64,000 nucleotides of DNA from Halorussus halophilus (GCF_008831545.1 NZ_CP044523.1:2728001-2792000), one strand, 5' to 3'; positions 1 through 10,000 are shown, numbered from the stretch's first letter. The notes: a model not told the origin generated them from the letters alone. Made by a program: numbers and translations.

Positions 1-1
1 G

Positions 2-3000
2 GAAGCTCAAGAAGCATTCAACAAACTGCAGGTGCTCTGGGAAACAGAGGGCGACCTCGTAGCGGGACACAACGAGGACGAACTGATAGACTCTTGGATA
101 GACGAGGTTCTCGATGTTCTCGGTTTCGGCACCCTCTCAGAAACATCATTACCGAACAGTGGCGGGTACACCGACCGCCTACTTTTCGAATCGGAAGAGG
201 GGCGGCGAGACGCCGCACTGAGAAAGGAAGATGGAGATCTCGAAGCGACGTTCAACCTCTCCTCGGCAGTTCTCGAAGCGAAGCAATGGGACTACGACTT
301 TTCCAAGCGGTTCAGCGAGCAACGGTCCTATCGAGACGCTTCTCACCAAATCAAATACTATCTCGAACACACCCCCGAACGGCTTCAGTGGGGTATTCTC
401 ACCGACGGTAAGAAGTGGCGTCTCTACGGCACCAAAGATTACGCTACGGAGACGTACTACGAGATTGATCTGCCGGAGATCCTCGAATCTGGAGACTTGG
501 ACGCGTTCAAATACTTCTACGTGTTCTTCCGCCCGGAAGCGTTCAGAGAAACCTCCGGTACCTCGTTCCTCGATACCGTTTGGAACGAGAGTGAGACAGC
601 TGCTCAAGAACTCGGCGAAGACCTACAGGATAACGTTTTCACCGCACTTCGAATCCTCGGCGAGGGATTCGTCGAGACGAACGACCTCGATATCGACCCG
701 GCCGACGAGAAGGCACGAGCAGAACTGAAAGAACAGTCGCTGGTTCTCCTCTACCGGCTGATGTTCGTGTTGTATGCCGAATCACGGCATCTAATACACC
801 CTGATGATCCTACTGCAGAGGACGATTATCAAGCCAATTTCAGTCTCGACCAACTTCGGCAAGACATCCACGGCGATATCCAAGCCGGAGACTCGTTCGA
901 AGACTACAGCGAGCACTCCACGTCCATGTGGAGCCGCCTTCAGGACCTGTTCCGACTCGTAGATACCGGCGAGGAATCGCTTGGCATTCCACCGTACAAT
1001 GGCGGACTGTTCGACGACGATAGTCACGGTTTCCTTGCAGATAACCAAGTGTCGAACCGATACATCTCGGAGGTCATCTACCGTCTCGGTACAACCCAGA
1101 GCGAAGACGGATCTTTCGTACTTGCCGACTACGCCGACCTCGACACGCGGCATCTCGGAACGATTTACGAGGGACTGCTGGAACACGAGTTCCGTATCGC
1201 ACCCGAGCAGTACGCTGCAGTTTCTGACGACGGTGGACAGGTATGGAAACCTGCGACAGAGGTTAGCGTTGCAGACGCCGTCGAAACCGTCGAAACGGGA
1301 GAACTGTACGTCGTCAACGACGACGGAGAGCGAAAGGCTACAGGAGCATACTACACGCCGGACTACGTTGTTGCTTACATCGTCGAGGAGACGATAGACC
1401 CACTCATTTCGGACATCGATGACGATCTTCGAGAAGACGGACTTGAACCGAGCGACCGAGAATACTTTGCTCAGTTCTGGCAGCGGATTCTAAATCTGAA
1501 GGTGCTTGATCCGGCGATGGGGAGCGGTCACTTCCTCACGAAGGCGACGGGCTATCTCACCGAGCGAGTCATGGAAGTAGTGCGCGAACAGGAGATTCAA
1601 TCGTACGACGAGCAGGACCTCCGACGAGAGATCGCCAAGGAATGCATCTATGGCGTGGACCTCAACGGAATGGCCGTCGAGTTGGCTAAGCTCTCTATGT
1701 GGCTCGAAACTCTGGCAACCGACCAGCCACTTGCGTTCCTTGACCATCATTTGAAGGCTGGAAATTCGTTAGTAGGCTCGAATATTATGGAAGTATTGGC
1801 AGATGATACCGTAGAGAACGGTGGACAGCTTACTCTTCTTCAGGCATTTGCTCGTGTTCGTCAACGTACCTTAGAGCATGTGATGGACCTAATGAAAGAC
1901 CTTCTCTCCATAGATAATGAATCACTGGAAGAAATCAAATCAATGGAGGAGATCTATGCTGAGATTCGTGCAGATCCATTATATCAACGGTTATTTGAAT
2001 TGGCCAATGTTCATACTGCCGAACAATTTGGGGTGGATGTAGATGAGGATGCTTACGAAATAATGGCCCAGGCAATCGAAGATGAAGATGATTGGAGCGA
2101 AATTCGCGGAAAAGATTGGTTTAGGTCTGCACAGAAAATTGCAAAAGAAGAAGACTTCTTCCATTGGGAACTGGAGTTCCCTGAGGTGTTCTTTAGTGAA
2201 GAAGGGGAACAAATGGAACAGGCAGGATTCGACGCGGTAGTTGGAAATCCACCATATGTACGAATTCAGCGGATTCATCAGGAACTTACCCAGTATCTCT
2301 TCTCCGAATATGACTCTTGCGCGAGTCGTACTGATTTGTCTCTTCCATTCATAGAGGCAGCTATTAATCTACTCAACGATACGGGCTATGCAGCATACAT
2401 CTCCACATCACAGTGGATTTCGACGGATTACGGTCGGACTGCGCGAGATTATCTATCCGCCGGTCGGATTCGGAAGATACTCGATTTCAACACGCTTCCA
2501 GTATTCGAAGGTGTCTCGACGTACCCTGCGATATTTGTTATGGCTAAGAAGTGTAAAGACACACTTTCATATGCCGAAGTCACTGAAGAAGCAGACCTTA
2601 CACTGGATTCTGTGAGGAAGCAGGAGTTTCGTGATATATCCTATTCGCAGCTAGACGAAGATAGTTGGGTCTTAGATAAACTGGATCTCCGCGCAACTCT
2701 CGACACACGGACTCAAACTACTCCGTTGTCCGAACTTGGACATTTCCATATTGGAGCAATTACTGGTCTCGATGATGTATTCGTAGTAGATGAGGAGACA
2801 ATTCAAGAGAAAAATCTTGAAGAAGAACTTATATTCCCATATGCCCACCAGAATCAGGAGATACAGCGGTTTGCAACGGTTGACCCAGAACACTATCTAA
2901 TTTACCCGTATCGGTCTGAGAATGGTGATTCAATCCTCCTTGAAGAATCCCGACTAAATCAGGAGTATCCGAATATCCATAAGCATCTCTCTGAACATCA

Positions 3001-4150
3001 TGATGAACTCACCGAACGAAAGGATTCACGGAAATTCTATGCGCAAGGCCCGGACTGGTATCAATTCTTGCGGCCAGGGCGTTTCGATTATGTTGAGGCA
3101 CAGAAACTCCTGTTTCGAGGACTCGCAACTCGGACTTGTGTTGGGTGGCTGAAAGAGAGGACTGTATTTAGTGGGAATAACTGTCCTGGATTCATCTCGG
3201 ACACAGATGAGTACTCGGATGAGTATCTGTTAGCTCTTCTAAACTCAAAGCTTCTTTCAGAGTATCTTGTTCAGTTGTCCCCTGCGAAAATGCAAGGATA
3301 TAGCCGGTTTAACGCGGGAGACCTAAATGAAGCACCAGTTCGGTCAGTTGACTTCGATGTAGACATTAATGTCGAACAAAAATCAGAATCTGCCTATCAA
3401 CTGTATAAAGAATCTATTCTCGAACCAGTTGAGCCCGAAGAGTTTACGGAGATATCTGAGGCAGTCAATTGCGAACCTCCTGCAGTCGCGCATGAATTCA
3501 TTACCTTCATCGTTCCGGAGGTTACCCAGTTAGTGGATAAACTCTCGGATCTCAACCTCTCAATACTGGATCACCTCGGTGGCTATTCCGACGGTTCAAC
3601 ACTGTCGGAAATAGGGCTTACTCAACCCCCCAAAGATTCAGCTGAATCTATTCTTCAAGAGACATCTGACGATAGACCAAATCTTCGAATTGGTAAGGCT
3701 TCGGTAGTTCGTGAAACACTGAACACCGTCGAAATACGACTCACAGCTCGTTACAAGCCTGATGAGGAAGATAACCACGAAACAGATCAATGGGGTTACA
3801 CAGAGACTGATTTACTTCCAGCGCTGCGAATTACCGACCTTACAGAAGTAGAGGCAGATCTCATTGAAGAATTCCTTCCCAAAGCTGTTGATGAAGCCGG
3901 TGGATTCGCTAACTTCCGGGCGACTGCGACAAAAACGAATTCGCTTGTAGACCGATTGCGTTCGTTGACCCTTCCCGTCGTGGATGAGGTTTCCGACGGT
4001 CTCCAAAGCTACATTGACACAAAGGACCGTGCAGAAGAATTAGAAAAGAAGATCGACTGCACTGAACACTTGATTGATTTAGTCATCTATGAGTTGTATG
4101 GATTAACTGATGAGGAAATAAGTATCGTAGAGGATTCTTCAGATGAGTGA
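2..4150 (+). CDS. Type IIG restriction enzyme / adenine-specific DNA methylase (Eco57I-like), 5' partial
   Basis: The reading frame is open to the first bases, so the N-terminus probably lies outside the window; the first in-window start is GTG at 32. From that start the protein has 1372 residues. The methylase core is clear: a YYTP segment near residue 440, the SAM-binding motif LDPAMGSGHFL near 490, and the adenine-methylase catalytic motif NPPYVR near 738. The long N-terminal part before the methylase fits the nuclease region of Eco57I/PglX-like single-chain enzymes, and the C-terminal 600 residues fit target recognition. Such enzymes methylate adenine and cut unmodified foreign DNA. About the first 1.7 kb is GC-rich and the rest visibly AT-richer, so the gene looks mosaic. 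No separate restriction subunit or BREX partner follows. It could be a stand-alone PglX-like methylase instead. Confidence 0.85.
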   Translation, partial: EAQEAFNKLQVLWETEGDLVAGHNEDELIDSWIDEVLDVLGFGTLSETSLPNSGGYTDRLLFESEEGRRDAALRKEDGDLEATFNLSSAVLEAKQWDYDFSKRFSEQRSYRDASHQIKYYLEHTPERLQWGILTDGKKWRLYGTKDYATETYYEIDLPEILESGDLDAFKYFYVFFRPEAFRETSGTSFLDTVWNESETAAQELGEDLQDNVFTALRILGEGFVETNDLDIDPADEKARAELKEQSLVLLYRLMFVLYAESRHLIHPDDPTAEDDYQANFSLDQLRQDIHGDIQAGDSFEDYSEHSTSMWSRLQDLFRLVDTGEESLGIPPYNGGLFDDDSHGFLADNQVSNRYISEVIYRLGTTQSEDGSFVLADYADLDTRHLGTIYEGLLEHEFRIAPEQYAAVSDDGGQVWKPATEVSVADAVETVETGELYVVNDDGERKATGAYYTPDYVVAYIVEETIDPLISDIDDDLREDGLEPSDREYFAQFWQRILNLKVLDPAMGSGHFLTKATGYLTERVMEVVREQEIQSYDEQDLRREIAKECIYGVDLNGMAVELAKLSMWLETLATDQPLAFLDHHLKAGNSLVGSNIMEVLADDTVENGGQLTLLQAFARVRQRTLEHVMDLMKDLLSIDNESLEEIKSMEEIYAEIRADPLYQRLFELANVHTAEQFGVDVDEDAYEIMAQAIEDEDDWSEIRGKDWFRSAQKIAKEEDFFHWELEFPEVFFSEEGEQMEQAGFDAVVGNPPYVRIQRIHQELTQYLFSEYDSCASRTDLSLPFIEAAINLLNDTGYAAYISTSQWISTDYGRTARDYLSAGRIRKILDFNTLPVFEGVSTYPAIFVMAKKCKDTLSYAEVTEEADLTLDSVRKQEFRDISYSQLDEDSWVLDKLDLRATLDTRTQTTPLSELGHFHIGAITGLDDVFVVDEETIQEKNLEEELIFPYAHQNQEIQRFATVDPEHYLIYPYRSENGDSILLEESRLNQEYPNIHKHLSEHHDELTERKDSRKFYAQGPDWYQFLRPGRFDYVEAQKLLFRGLATRTCVGWLKERTVFSGNNCPGFISDTDEYSDEYLLALLNSKLLSEYLVQLSPAKMQGYSRFNAGDLNEAPVRSVDFDVDINVEQKSESAYQLYKESILEPVEPEEFTEISEAVNCEPPAVAHEFITFIVPEVTQLVDKLSDLNLSILDHLGGYSDGSTLSEIGLTQPPKDSAESILQETSDDRPNLRIGKASVVRETLNTVEIRLTARYKPDEEDNHETDQWGYTETDLLPALRITDLTEVEADLIEEFLPKAVDEAGGFANFRATATKTNSLVDRLRSLTLPVVDEVSDGLQSYIDTKDRAEELEKKIDCTEHLIDLVIYELYGLTDEEISIVEDSSDE

Positions 4151-4387
4151 ATAGTGCCATTTGAGGATACATTTCTAAAGTCCAACCCCTCGGGGTCGTA
4201 AGACCACAGAAATCAATCCCCAGAATTGCACACATCTCGACCGGGGTCCGTGTGCAAATCGAGTGGTCGAGGATGACGAACCAATTTCCGGAACTCGCCG
4301 AACTCCTCCCGAAATTCGCTTCTTTATATACTCCCTCGCTTCCAGACAGTCGATAAAACTAGGATTCTGGGGGACGTGTGCAATTCT

Positions 4388-4663
4388 ATGCGGCTTAGAA
4401 TGACCGACTCGCGGGAACGACGGATGGAGAACCTCCTTGAAGCGACCAAAGAGAACACGAAGAGCAAAGCTCTCGACCGCGCGGCAGAGTTCTATCTCAA
4501 GATGCGCGGGAACAACGTGGCCGTCCCGACCGGTGCGTTCGTCGAGCTGATGGAGCGCGCCGAGCGACAGGGGAGCGTCACGGCTGAGGAGATTGCCGAG
4601 ACTCTGGACACTGACGAGCTCCCTGTTGAGGCCGAGACCTCGTGGTCCGTCGGTGAGCGGTGA
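4388..4663 (+). CDS. Small ribbon-helix-helix-like haloarchaeal protein
   Basis: A 91-residue acidic/basic protein. I prefer the ATG at 4388 because it gives an N-terminus MRLRMTDSRERR that looks like the beta strand opening a ribbon-helix-helix domain; GTG 4376 and ATG 4400 are alternatives. The stretch from about residue 15 to 40 is helical with the pattern LLEATKENTKSKALDRAAEF, common in small haloarchaeal DNA-binding-like proteins. An AT-rich TTTATATA lies at 4323-4330 and ATAAAAC at about 4353. It stands alone between the restriction gene and a convergent lipoprotein gene. A DNA-binding role is inferred from fold-like pattern only. Confidence 0.6.
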   Translation: MRLRMTDSRERRMENLLEATKENTKSKALDRAAEFYLKMRGNNVAVPTGAFVELMERAERQGSVTAEEIAETLDTDELPVEAETSWSVGER

Positions 4664-4684
4664 GCAATAAGCAGGTTTCTGGTT

Positions 4685-4781
4685 ACGTCATCCTGTCAAG
4701 TTCATCGCTGAGAATCAGTCTGACTACCACCAATATACGGAATTGGAGAAACTGGAGGAGATAACGGAGACGGACGTCTAA
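4685..4781 (+). pseudogene. Possible gene remnant (C-terminal fragment)
   Basis: One frame reads through without a start codon and ends in TAA at 4779-4781, giving an acidic tail with segments such as KFIAENQSDYHQYTELEKLE. The residue mix is protein-like, but there is no start codon and no recognised family. It may be the tail of a deleted gene or chance. Confidence 0.2.
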
Positions 4782-5774
4782 TTAGGAGCTGAAATCACAC
4801 CGATTGAGAGCTTGTTTGCCTTTCTCACTTGCTTCCTCTGCCCGTTCCTGATTGCCGTTTTCTATGGCTGCTGCTGCTGTAGCCAAGTGTGAACTGCCGT
4901 CTTTTAGGGCATTAGAATAACAGGTTAGTTCGATAATCGAAGATTTGACCGAGGATGGGGCAGACTCCTCTTTGTCCTTGAAGGCACTGTGCGCGCTGGC
5001 GAAGTCACTTTCTGCTTCGCTGAACAGTTGTTGAGCTTTAGTGTAGTTGCTGTTATCTATGTTCGTACTTGCTTCAGTGAAGTCCACCATTCCCAGCGCA
5101 ACGTCTCGAAGTCCTTTCGCAAAGACGCTAAGGACAGGTATCGCCTCATCAAGATCAGAGAGATTCGTTTGTAGTGAAGTGATCTCAATCTGATCAAGAT
5201 CGTTCAGTACACTCGTATCCATCTTGTCTGCCCGATCCTGGACGAGAGTTAGGGCATCGTCCGCCTTGTCTATCGTATTCTGAGCTTCCTTCAGTGCCTC
5301 CGCTGCATCTGTGTACCGTTCCGAATCAAAATACGCTAGCCCTGTGTTTATCTGTGAGAATCCTTCAGCAGTGGTATCGCCGAACTCGGTGAATTTGCGG
5401 GCAAACGCGATGTAGTCGCGTGCAGTATCAATCCATTCTAGCTGTCTATCTGAAGCTGATTCTTCAGCGGCGTCTAGCTCGTTCGACGCTGTATCAAGGT
5501 ACTCGTTGATCGTGGCCGTCTTGAAGTCTATTCCACTATTGCTGATGTCTACCTCCGAGAACTTATCGCTCTCCTCCGATATTTTTTCGGCGGCTTTGTC
5601 AAGCGCCTCGCCGGCTTTCTCCAGGTGAGCCTCTGTCTGCGCCTCGGTGGTAGTATGAGCCTCAGTGGTAGGAGACCCGTCAGATTGACTTTCTGGGTCG
5701 CTCCCTGTACAGCCTGCGGCTAGTGCCGTACCAACTGCTGACGCAGTAGTTACGAGATATTCTCGTCGCTCCAT
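4782..5774 (-). CDS. Secreted lipoprotein, Tat-exported, helical repeats
   Basis: 330 residues. The N-terminus has a twin-arginine signal (MERREYLVTTASAVG) and a lipobox ending LAAGC at about residues 18-22, so the mature protein is likely a lipid-anchored protein on the outer face of the membrane. A short Ser/Thr/Glu linker follows (residues 23-50). The rest is nearly all helix with heptad-like Ala/Leu/Asp patterns and a TPR-like stretch near residues 140-180 (FSQINTGLAYFDSERYTDAAEAL). No enzyme motif is visible. The function is unknown; a scaffold or binding role is possible. It is convergent with the small gene at 4388 and stands alone. Confidence 0.75.
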   Translation of the reverse strand: MERREYLVTTASAVGTALAAGCTGSDPESQSDGSPTTEAHTTTEAQTEAHLEKAGEALDKAAEKISEESDKFSEVDISNSGIDFKTATINEYLDTASNELDAAEESASDRQLEWIDTARDYIAFARKFTEFGDTTAEGFSQINTGLAYFDSERYTDAAEALKEAQNTIDKADDALTLVQDRADKMDTSVLNDLDQIEITSLQTNLSDLDEAIPVLSVFAKGLRDVALGMVDFTEASTNIDNSNYTKAQQLFSEAESDFASAHSAFKDKEESAPSSVKSSIIELTCYSNALKDGSSHLATAAAAIENGNQERAEEASEKGKQALNRCDFSS

Positions 5775-6438
5775 TAGTGGTAAATTTGACCCATCAGATA
5801 CACGTTAAGTTTACGATTCAATACTAGTTGGGAGAAGCCTCCTGACATACTAGATAGTGCGCACCGAGCAAACTGGATTCTACCTCACTTGACGCCCATC
5901 AACGGGAGATTCTTCAACAACTACAGCGACCGACTCAGAACAACGGTGAGAGTGGGTTAACCAACAAGTGCGGCCGTCACCCCTGCGGTTGTTGGTTAAC
6001 AGATTGGGGCGTGTGATTTCGTCCGGCGCGCCATCGAGTACGGAGGGCAGTGAAATCCGAGGGTGAAGGTCGGTGATGCCTATTTAACAGTGGTTGAGAG
6101 CACGGGGTCGGTACGCAGGGGGAGGCCGTGCAACTGGCGCTCAATTCAGAGCGTCTATTGATCACGCTCATCAACAACTCATCCAAGGACTGGCAGAATT
6201 AGCGTGCTGAATACAGGGCGCAAATGCAGCACAGCTACTGTTGCACTGGGCAGAGACGGCGACCGGTAGAGACAGAGAAGACCCCAGCCGGTAGTCGGCC
6301 AAGCGGCAAGCCATTTGCCGCATCAGCGTGGAGGCAAACTTCGGTTTCCTCACCGTAGAGACGATCACCCGAGTGGATTCCGTACCCCCGTCACTAAGGG
6401 GGACCCGGCCGTGCGTCGTCCGAATTCGCGGACGGCCG
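5775..6438. other. Gene-free stretch of 660 bases with a long inverted repeat
   Basis: I see no convincing gene here. The stretch holds the 12-bp inverted repeat at 5956-6000 and a short C5/G5 pairing at 6385-6402. A minus-strand open frame running into the beta-helix gene from this side has no protein-like features and looks like chance. The upstream 5820-5960 part has coding-like patches but no start and stop that make a gene. Confidence 0.5.
5956..6000. repeat. Perfect 12-bp inverted repeat (hairpin)
   Basis: GTTAACCAACAA at 5956-5967 is matched exactly by TTGTTGGTTAAC at 5989-6000, with a 21-base spacer that contains GCGGCCGTCA. The same 10 bases form part of the stem of the hairpin at 49525-49552. 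It could be a protein-binding site, a recombination site or a terminator-like structure. Confidence 0.7.
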
Positions 6439-8046
6439 CTATGACCATCCGGGAGGACCGCGTCGTATGACGTTCTCCGATTCGTTGATTTCGACCGCCA
6501 GGTCGCCGTTCCCGTCGAGTGTGTTCCCCACGAGCAGGATCCGGTTCGAGGCGGTGACCTCAATGCCGTCGTCGCCGTTGTTGTTCGCAGTGGTCAAAAT
6601 CAGCGCAATGGACTCCGAGGCGTTCACCGTGACGCCGTCGTCAGCGTTCCCAGACGCACGGTTCGAGAGCAGGATGAGATTCTCGTTCCCCTCCCGCATC
6701 AGGACGCCGCTGACGTTGTTTTCGGACGCAGTGTTGTCGACGACGCCGCTGGTCGACACGTTCGACAGCAGGATCCCCGCAGCCGGGAACGGAACATCGA
6801 AGGACGCATCTCCTCTGGTGCCCGTCACCTCGTTCCCGGCCAGGAGGGCCTTCTCCGTGTTGGCGAAGTTGATGCCGACGTACCCGCTGTTGCGGACGGT
6901 GTTGTCGGTGACGGCCACTCCCGCCCCTCCGTCCACGATCAGGCCGATGAACTCGTTGTCATCGACCGTATTCTCCGTGATTACCAGGCCGTCGATACGG
7001 TCGACGGAGAGGATTCCGAGAACGTTCTTACTCGCGGTGACGTTCGCTACCATGGTGTCGGTGGAGTTGATGACGAGGACGCCGCCACTGTTCTCAGTGG
7101 CCGTACTGTCGACCACCGTATTATTGCTCACCGTCTCATCGAGGGCGTCAAAGGCGATCCCCGTGCCGCTGTTGTTCACCGCCGTGCTGTTGGTCACGAG
7201 TGAATCGCTCGCGTGGAAGATGCCGATACCGTCCTTATAGCCGAGGTAGCCGTTCGCTCTCGCGGTGACGTTCGCCCCCGTGTTGTTGACGCTGGCCCGC
7301 TGAGTCTCCGACTCGAACAGGACGCCGACTTCACCGTTCTCCGCGGCAACGCTGTCGGCCACCACCGAGTGACTCGCGTTCCAGACGGCGATGCCCTCGT
7401 ACCGGTTCCGCAACGCGACGCTGTCGGTAACGGTGATCCCCGTGACCTGCCGCCCGCGCAGGGAATTGACGTCGATCCCATCGGCGAAGTTGTCCAGGGC
7501 AGCGGTGTGGGCCACCGTCGAGTCGCTGGAGTTGTTGACGAAGATTCCGTAGCCGTTGGTCGACGCGGTGGTGTTCTCGACCCGAAGGTCGGTCAGGTCG
7601 GTCGCGTAGACGCCGAACACCGAACGGGTGGCCGTGACGTCGGTGACGGTGACGTTCGAGAGCGATCCTGGCACGTCGACACCGACGCCGACCGCGACGC
7701 TCGTCGGCGAGGGGATTGGCCCCTGGGCGCTCTCGTTGAGGACCTCGTCGGTCCGTGCCCCGTCGATCGTGTGCCCGTTCGCGTCGAAGTAGACCTCGCT
7801 CGATTGGATGTCGATACAGACGTTCGCGTCGCTGTCCTCGATATCTGTGGTGAGGACGTAGCGTCCGGGGTCATTGATGGTAGTGCATGAATCGATTTCC
7901 GTCGGCGGTTGCCGTTCCCGCTCTTGCATTGAGAACGAGGACTGGGATTCGGCCACGGCCGTTGCGAGACCTGTGGTCGTAAGCATCCCGATGAGAACGC
8001 CAACAAGTATGAGTCTCGTAGATGAGTGACGGTGTGGACGAACCAT
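6439..8046 (-). CDS. Secreted right-handed beta-helix (NosD-like) protein
   Basis: 535 residues. A Sec-type signal peptide opens the protein (a hydrophobic run LILVGVLIGMLTTTGLATA at about residues 12-30). From about residue 110 to 520 it consists of short beta-helix turns with repeating V-x-N-x-[TS] and N-N-T/S patterns (for example VENTTASTNGYGIFVNNSS), as in the NosD/PbH1 families that bind carbohydrates or metals outside the cell. The segment before it (SCTTINDPGRYVLTTDI) is typical of haloarchaeal NosD-like proteins. The protein ends without a PGF-type anchor, with a final RRGPPGWS, so it is probably released or the C-terminus has been changed. The promoter side is AT-rich at 8047-8095. 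Confidence 0.8.
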   Translation of the reverse strand: MVRPHRHSSTRLILVGVLIGMLTTTGLATAVAESQSSFSMQERERQPPTEIDSCTTINDPGRYVLTTDIEDSDANVCIDIQSSEVYFDANGHTIDGARTDEVLNESAQGPIPSPTSVAVGVGVDVPGSLSNVTVTDVTATRSVFGVYATDLTDLRVENTTASTNGYGIFVNNSSDSTVAHTAALDNFADGIDVNSLRGRQVTGITVTDSVALRNRYEGIAVWNASHSVVADSVAAENGEVGVLFESETQRASVNNTGANVTARANGYLGYKDGIGIFHASDSLVTNSTAVNNSGTGIAFDALDETVSNNTVVDSTATENSGGVLVINSTDTMVANVTASKNVLGILSVDRIDGLVITENTVDDNEFIGLIVDGGAGVAVTDNTVRNSGYVGINFANTEKALLAGNEVTGTRGDASFDVPFPAAGILLSNVSTSGVVDNTASENNVSGVLMREGNENLILLSNRASGNADDGVTVNASESIALILTTANNNGDDGIEVTASNRILLVGNTLDGNGDLAVEINESENVIRRGPPGWS

Positions 8047-8486
8047 GAGGTCTACCCACAGTGACCATATAGATTGTTATTGGGTAGCATGGGCATGGGT
8101 GACTCCGGTTACTCTATTTCAAGAGTAGTCGATTTCGTATGTACAAAAAGAATGCTTGGAGCACAAATGCTCAATTCACGCTCTGTATTCAGCACGGTCA
8201 CTGAAAGCTATCACCACTTGAAGGTTTCAAGGAAGAGCACCAACGAGACGGTACGCTTCTGTGACCATCTCGTTGGTTGCATTGATCTTATCCAGCATGG
8301 CAATTAGGAAGAACAAACCTGTAGGAGGGGTCGTGGCTGCGCGCGCAGCGGAGTTCTCGTGAGCGGAGCGAACGAGAGCAGGTGAGACGCACATGTCTCA
8401 CCGAGCGAGCACGGAGCGGTGGGCGGGGAGGCGGGCGTCGGGTGGATGGTATCAATAAAAGAGAAGCAAGTGGAATCGTGCTATTC
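8047..8486. other. Gene-free stretch with palindromic GC-rich block
   Basis: No gene is supported. 8047-8300 is mixed sequence and carries the promoter side of the beta-helix gene. 8330-8450 is GC-rich with repeated GAGCG/GAGCGAAC words and the hairpin at 8381-8402. This kind of sequence often surrounds OB-fold genes on haloarchaeal plasmids; that is general knowledge, not shown here. Confidence 0.4.
8381..8402. repeat. 8-bp inverted repeat
   Basis: GGTGAGAC (8381-8388) pairs with GTCTCACC (8395-8402) across a 6-base loop. It lies just beyond the 3' end of the OB-fold gene on the minus strand and could act in transcript ending or be part of a plasmid repeat. Confidence 0.5.
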
Positions 8487-9338
8487 TCACCACTGCCTGC
8501 GTTCAGGGAAATGCACGCTGCTCCACCCTGTGAGCGCAACTGAGCATCGTCCCTCGTACCAGTTTTTGGCCACGCTCCGGAACTCAACCGTCTCGCCTTC
8601 TCGCACCATTGGCACATCGCTCTTGCGCCACGCTGTGAACCTGACGACGCCGGTCTCGTCTTCTATCAACCCAACTTGCTGAATGACAGGACTCGACGGC
8701 TCCCATAGCTTCCTCACTGTTCCTTCAATACTCACTTCTCGCCGATTCACCTCCCCAACGTTACCGATAGGAATCACCTGCCCGGGAGCCGTCCGTAGTT
8801 CCTCGTACACGGCCATGACCGCGCTCGTCATACTCGCTCCATCTGCAACTCGCTCAGCCAACCGCCGGCTGATTGCCGCCCGTGTCCATCCACGGAGCTT
8901 CTCGTCTAATCGCACGGTTTGTCTGTTCACCGCCGCCAACTCGTCCCGCGAAAGCATCTCACGCGGATCTTTCCTGTCTGGGTCACACCACGGGTCCACG
9001 CTCGCCGCTCGCTTCTCGAAAGTCCTGCGCTGCTCGACACTCCCCACCGCCACCGTCCCTCGCGTCCCCGCCTCACGCTCTGCGTCTTGCCCTCGGTCGG
9101 CTCGCTCTCGCGTCCGGCCAATCTCTTGCTCGCGTGCCAGCAGTCGCTCTTCTGCTTCGAGGGTGAGTCCTCGCCCAACGCCGTCTGGGTGGTTCAGATC
9201 GACTTTCGCTTGAATCTCCAACTCGACCGTGGGCCGTAGCTCCACACGCTCCTCGACCCCCTCGAATCGCTCTTCTTCCTGTTCGACTGTCTGTTCGTCG
9301 TCCGAAACTTCATTACCGATCTGGTACGTACTACTCAT
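8487..9338 (-). CDS. OB-fold DNA-binding protein (RPA/SSB-like, plasmid type)
   Basis: 283 residues. The C-terminal 90 residues form an OB-fold like those of archaeal RPA: strands around IGNVGEVNRREVSIEGTV, VGLIEDETGVVRFTAW and VREGETVEFRSVAKNWYEG, with the usual hydrophobic-charged alternation. The N-terminal half is acidic and helical with a coiled-coil look (residues 10-90), followed by a helical region (LSRDELAAVNRQTVRLDEKL). The family is frequent on haloarchaeal plasmids and is thought to bind single-stranded DNA during replication or repair. It stands alone; GC-rich repeats lie on both sides. Single-strand binding is inferred from fold and family. Confidence 0.75.
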   Translation of the reverse strand: MSSTYQIGNEVSDDEQTVEQEEERFEGVEERVELRPTVELEIQAKVDLNHPDGVGRGLTLEAEERLLAREQEIGRTRERADRGQDAEREAGTRGTVAVGSVEQRRTFEKRAASVDPWCDPDRKDPREMLSRDELAAVNRQTVRLDEKLRGWTRAAISRRLAERVADGASMTSAVMAVYEELRTAPGQVIPIGNVGEVNRREVSIEGTVRKLWEPSSPVIQQVGLIEDETGVVRFTAWRKSDVPMVREGETVEFRSVAKNWYEGRCSVALTGWSSVHFPERRQW

Positions 9339-10000
9339 TGGAGTTATAGCTCCGAAGGCGCGTCCTCTACCGCGTCTTTTCCGAGACTCACCTCTACATG
9401 AGTCACAACTCTACACTCTGTCCGACTCTTCATCTGCTACGCTCTCGCTCGCGCCTTCGCCCAGCATTGCTGGGCGCGAGCGAGAGCACGAAAGATAGTC
9501 ATCCAGCAGCGCGCGCTGGAGTGCTCGGTGCGAGTGGCCAGCGGAGTTAGTCTGTCGCTGTTCTGAGCACGCGAAGCGCGCGCAGGAACCGACCGACCAA
9601 CCCGCTGGCAACCGAAGAGTGTGAGCAAGCACCGGGCACAAGAAGCGAGCGGGGCGTGCCATCTACGAGAATACGAACGGTGAGGTGAATGATTGAATTG
9701 ACACGGTCCACGTTCCTGGTGGAGTTCGAAGGGGCGAATCCGGTCGGCAGGCCCCGGCGACGTAAGCACCGCAACGGTGTGAGGAGCACAGCGAGTCGCG
9801 GCCGCCGAGCGGGTGAGGGCCTTCGTAGAACTCAAACGCAGTCCGCTCTCACAGTAACTGCGTCACTGCTCCGTGAGAAGTTCCTCGTCAGAATGGTGCT
9901 ACTGGTGCTGCCAGCGAAGCGTATTCAGTATGGGAGAACTCTCTACTTGCCCGCAGTGGTTCTCCCATATCTTTTTGCGGGGTGACAGAAGCACTCTCGT
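9339..10000. other. Gene-free stretch with nested palindromes
   Basis: No gene is supported; the open frames here are high-GC chance frames on both strands. 9430-9530 holds the nested inverted repeats described separately and a second one (CCAGC...GCTGG at about 9503-9519). The last 40 bases contain an AT-rich TATCTTTTTG that may be the promoter of the gene starting at 10001. Confidence 0.45.
9441..9487. repeat. Perfect 15-bp inverted repeat with nested hairpin
   Basis: GCTCTCGCTCGCGCC (9441-9455) pairs with GGCGCGAGCGAGAGC (9473-9487). Inside it CCCAGCA (9460-9466) pairs with TGCTGGG (9468-9474), so two alternative folds are possible. It lies upstream of the OB-fold gene, which reads away from it, and could be a binding site or an origin-like element. 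Confidence 0.7.

Noticed and set aside
6171..6563. 130-codon minus-strand frame near the end of the beta-helix gene
   Set aside because: It is rich in Ser, Cys and Arg and overlaps the real gene; no family pattern.
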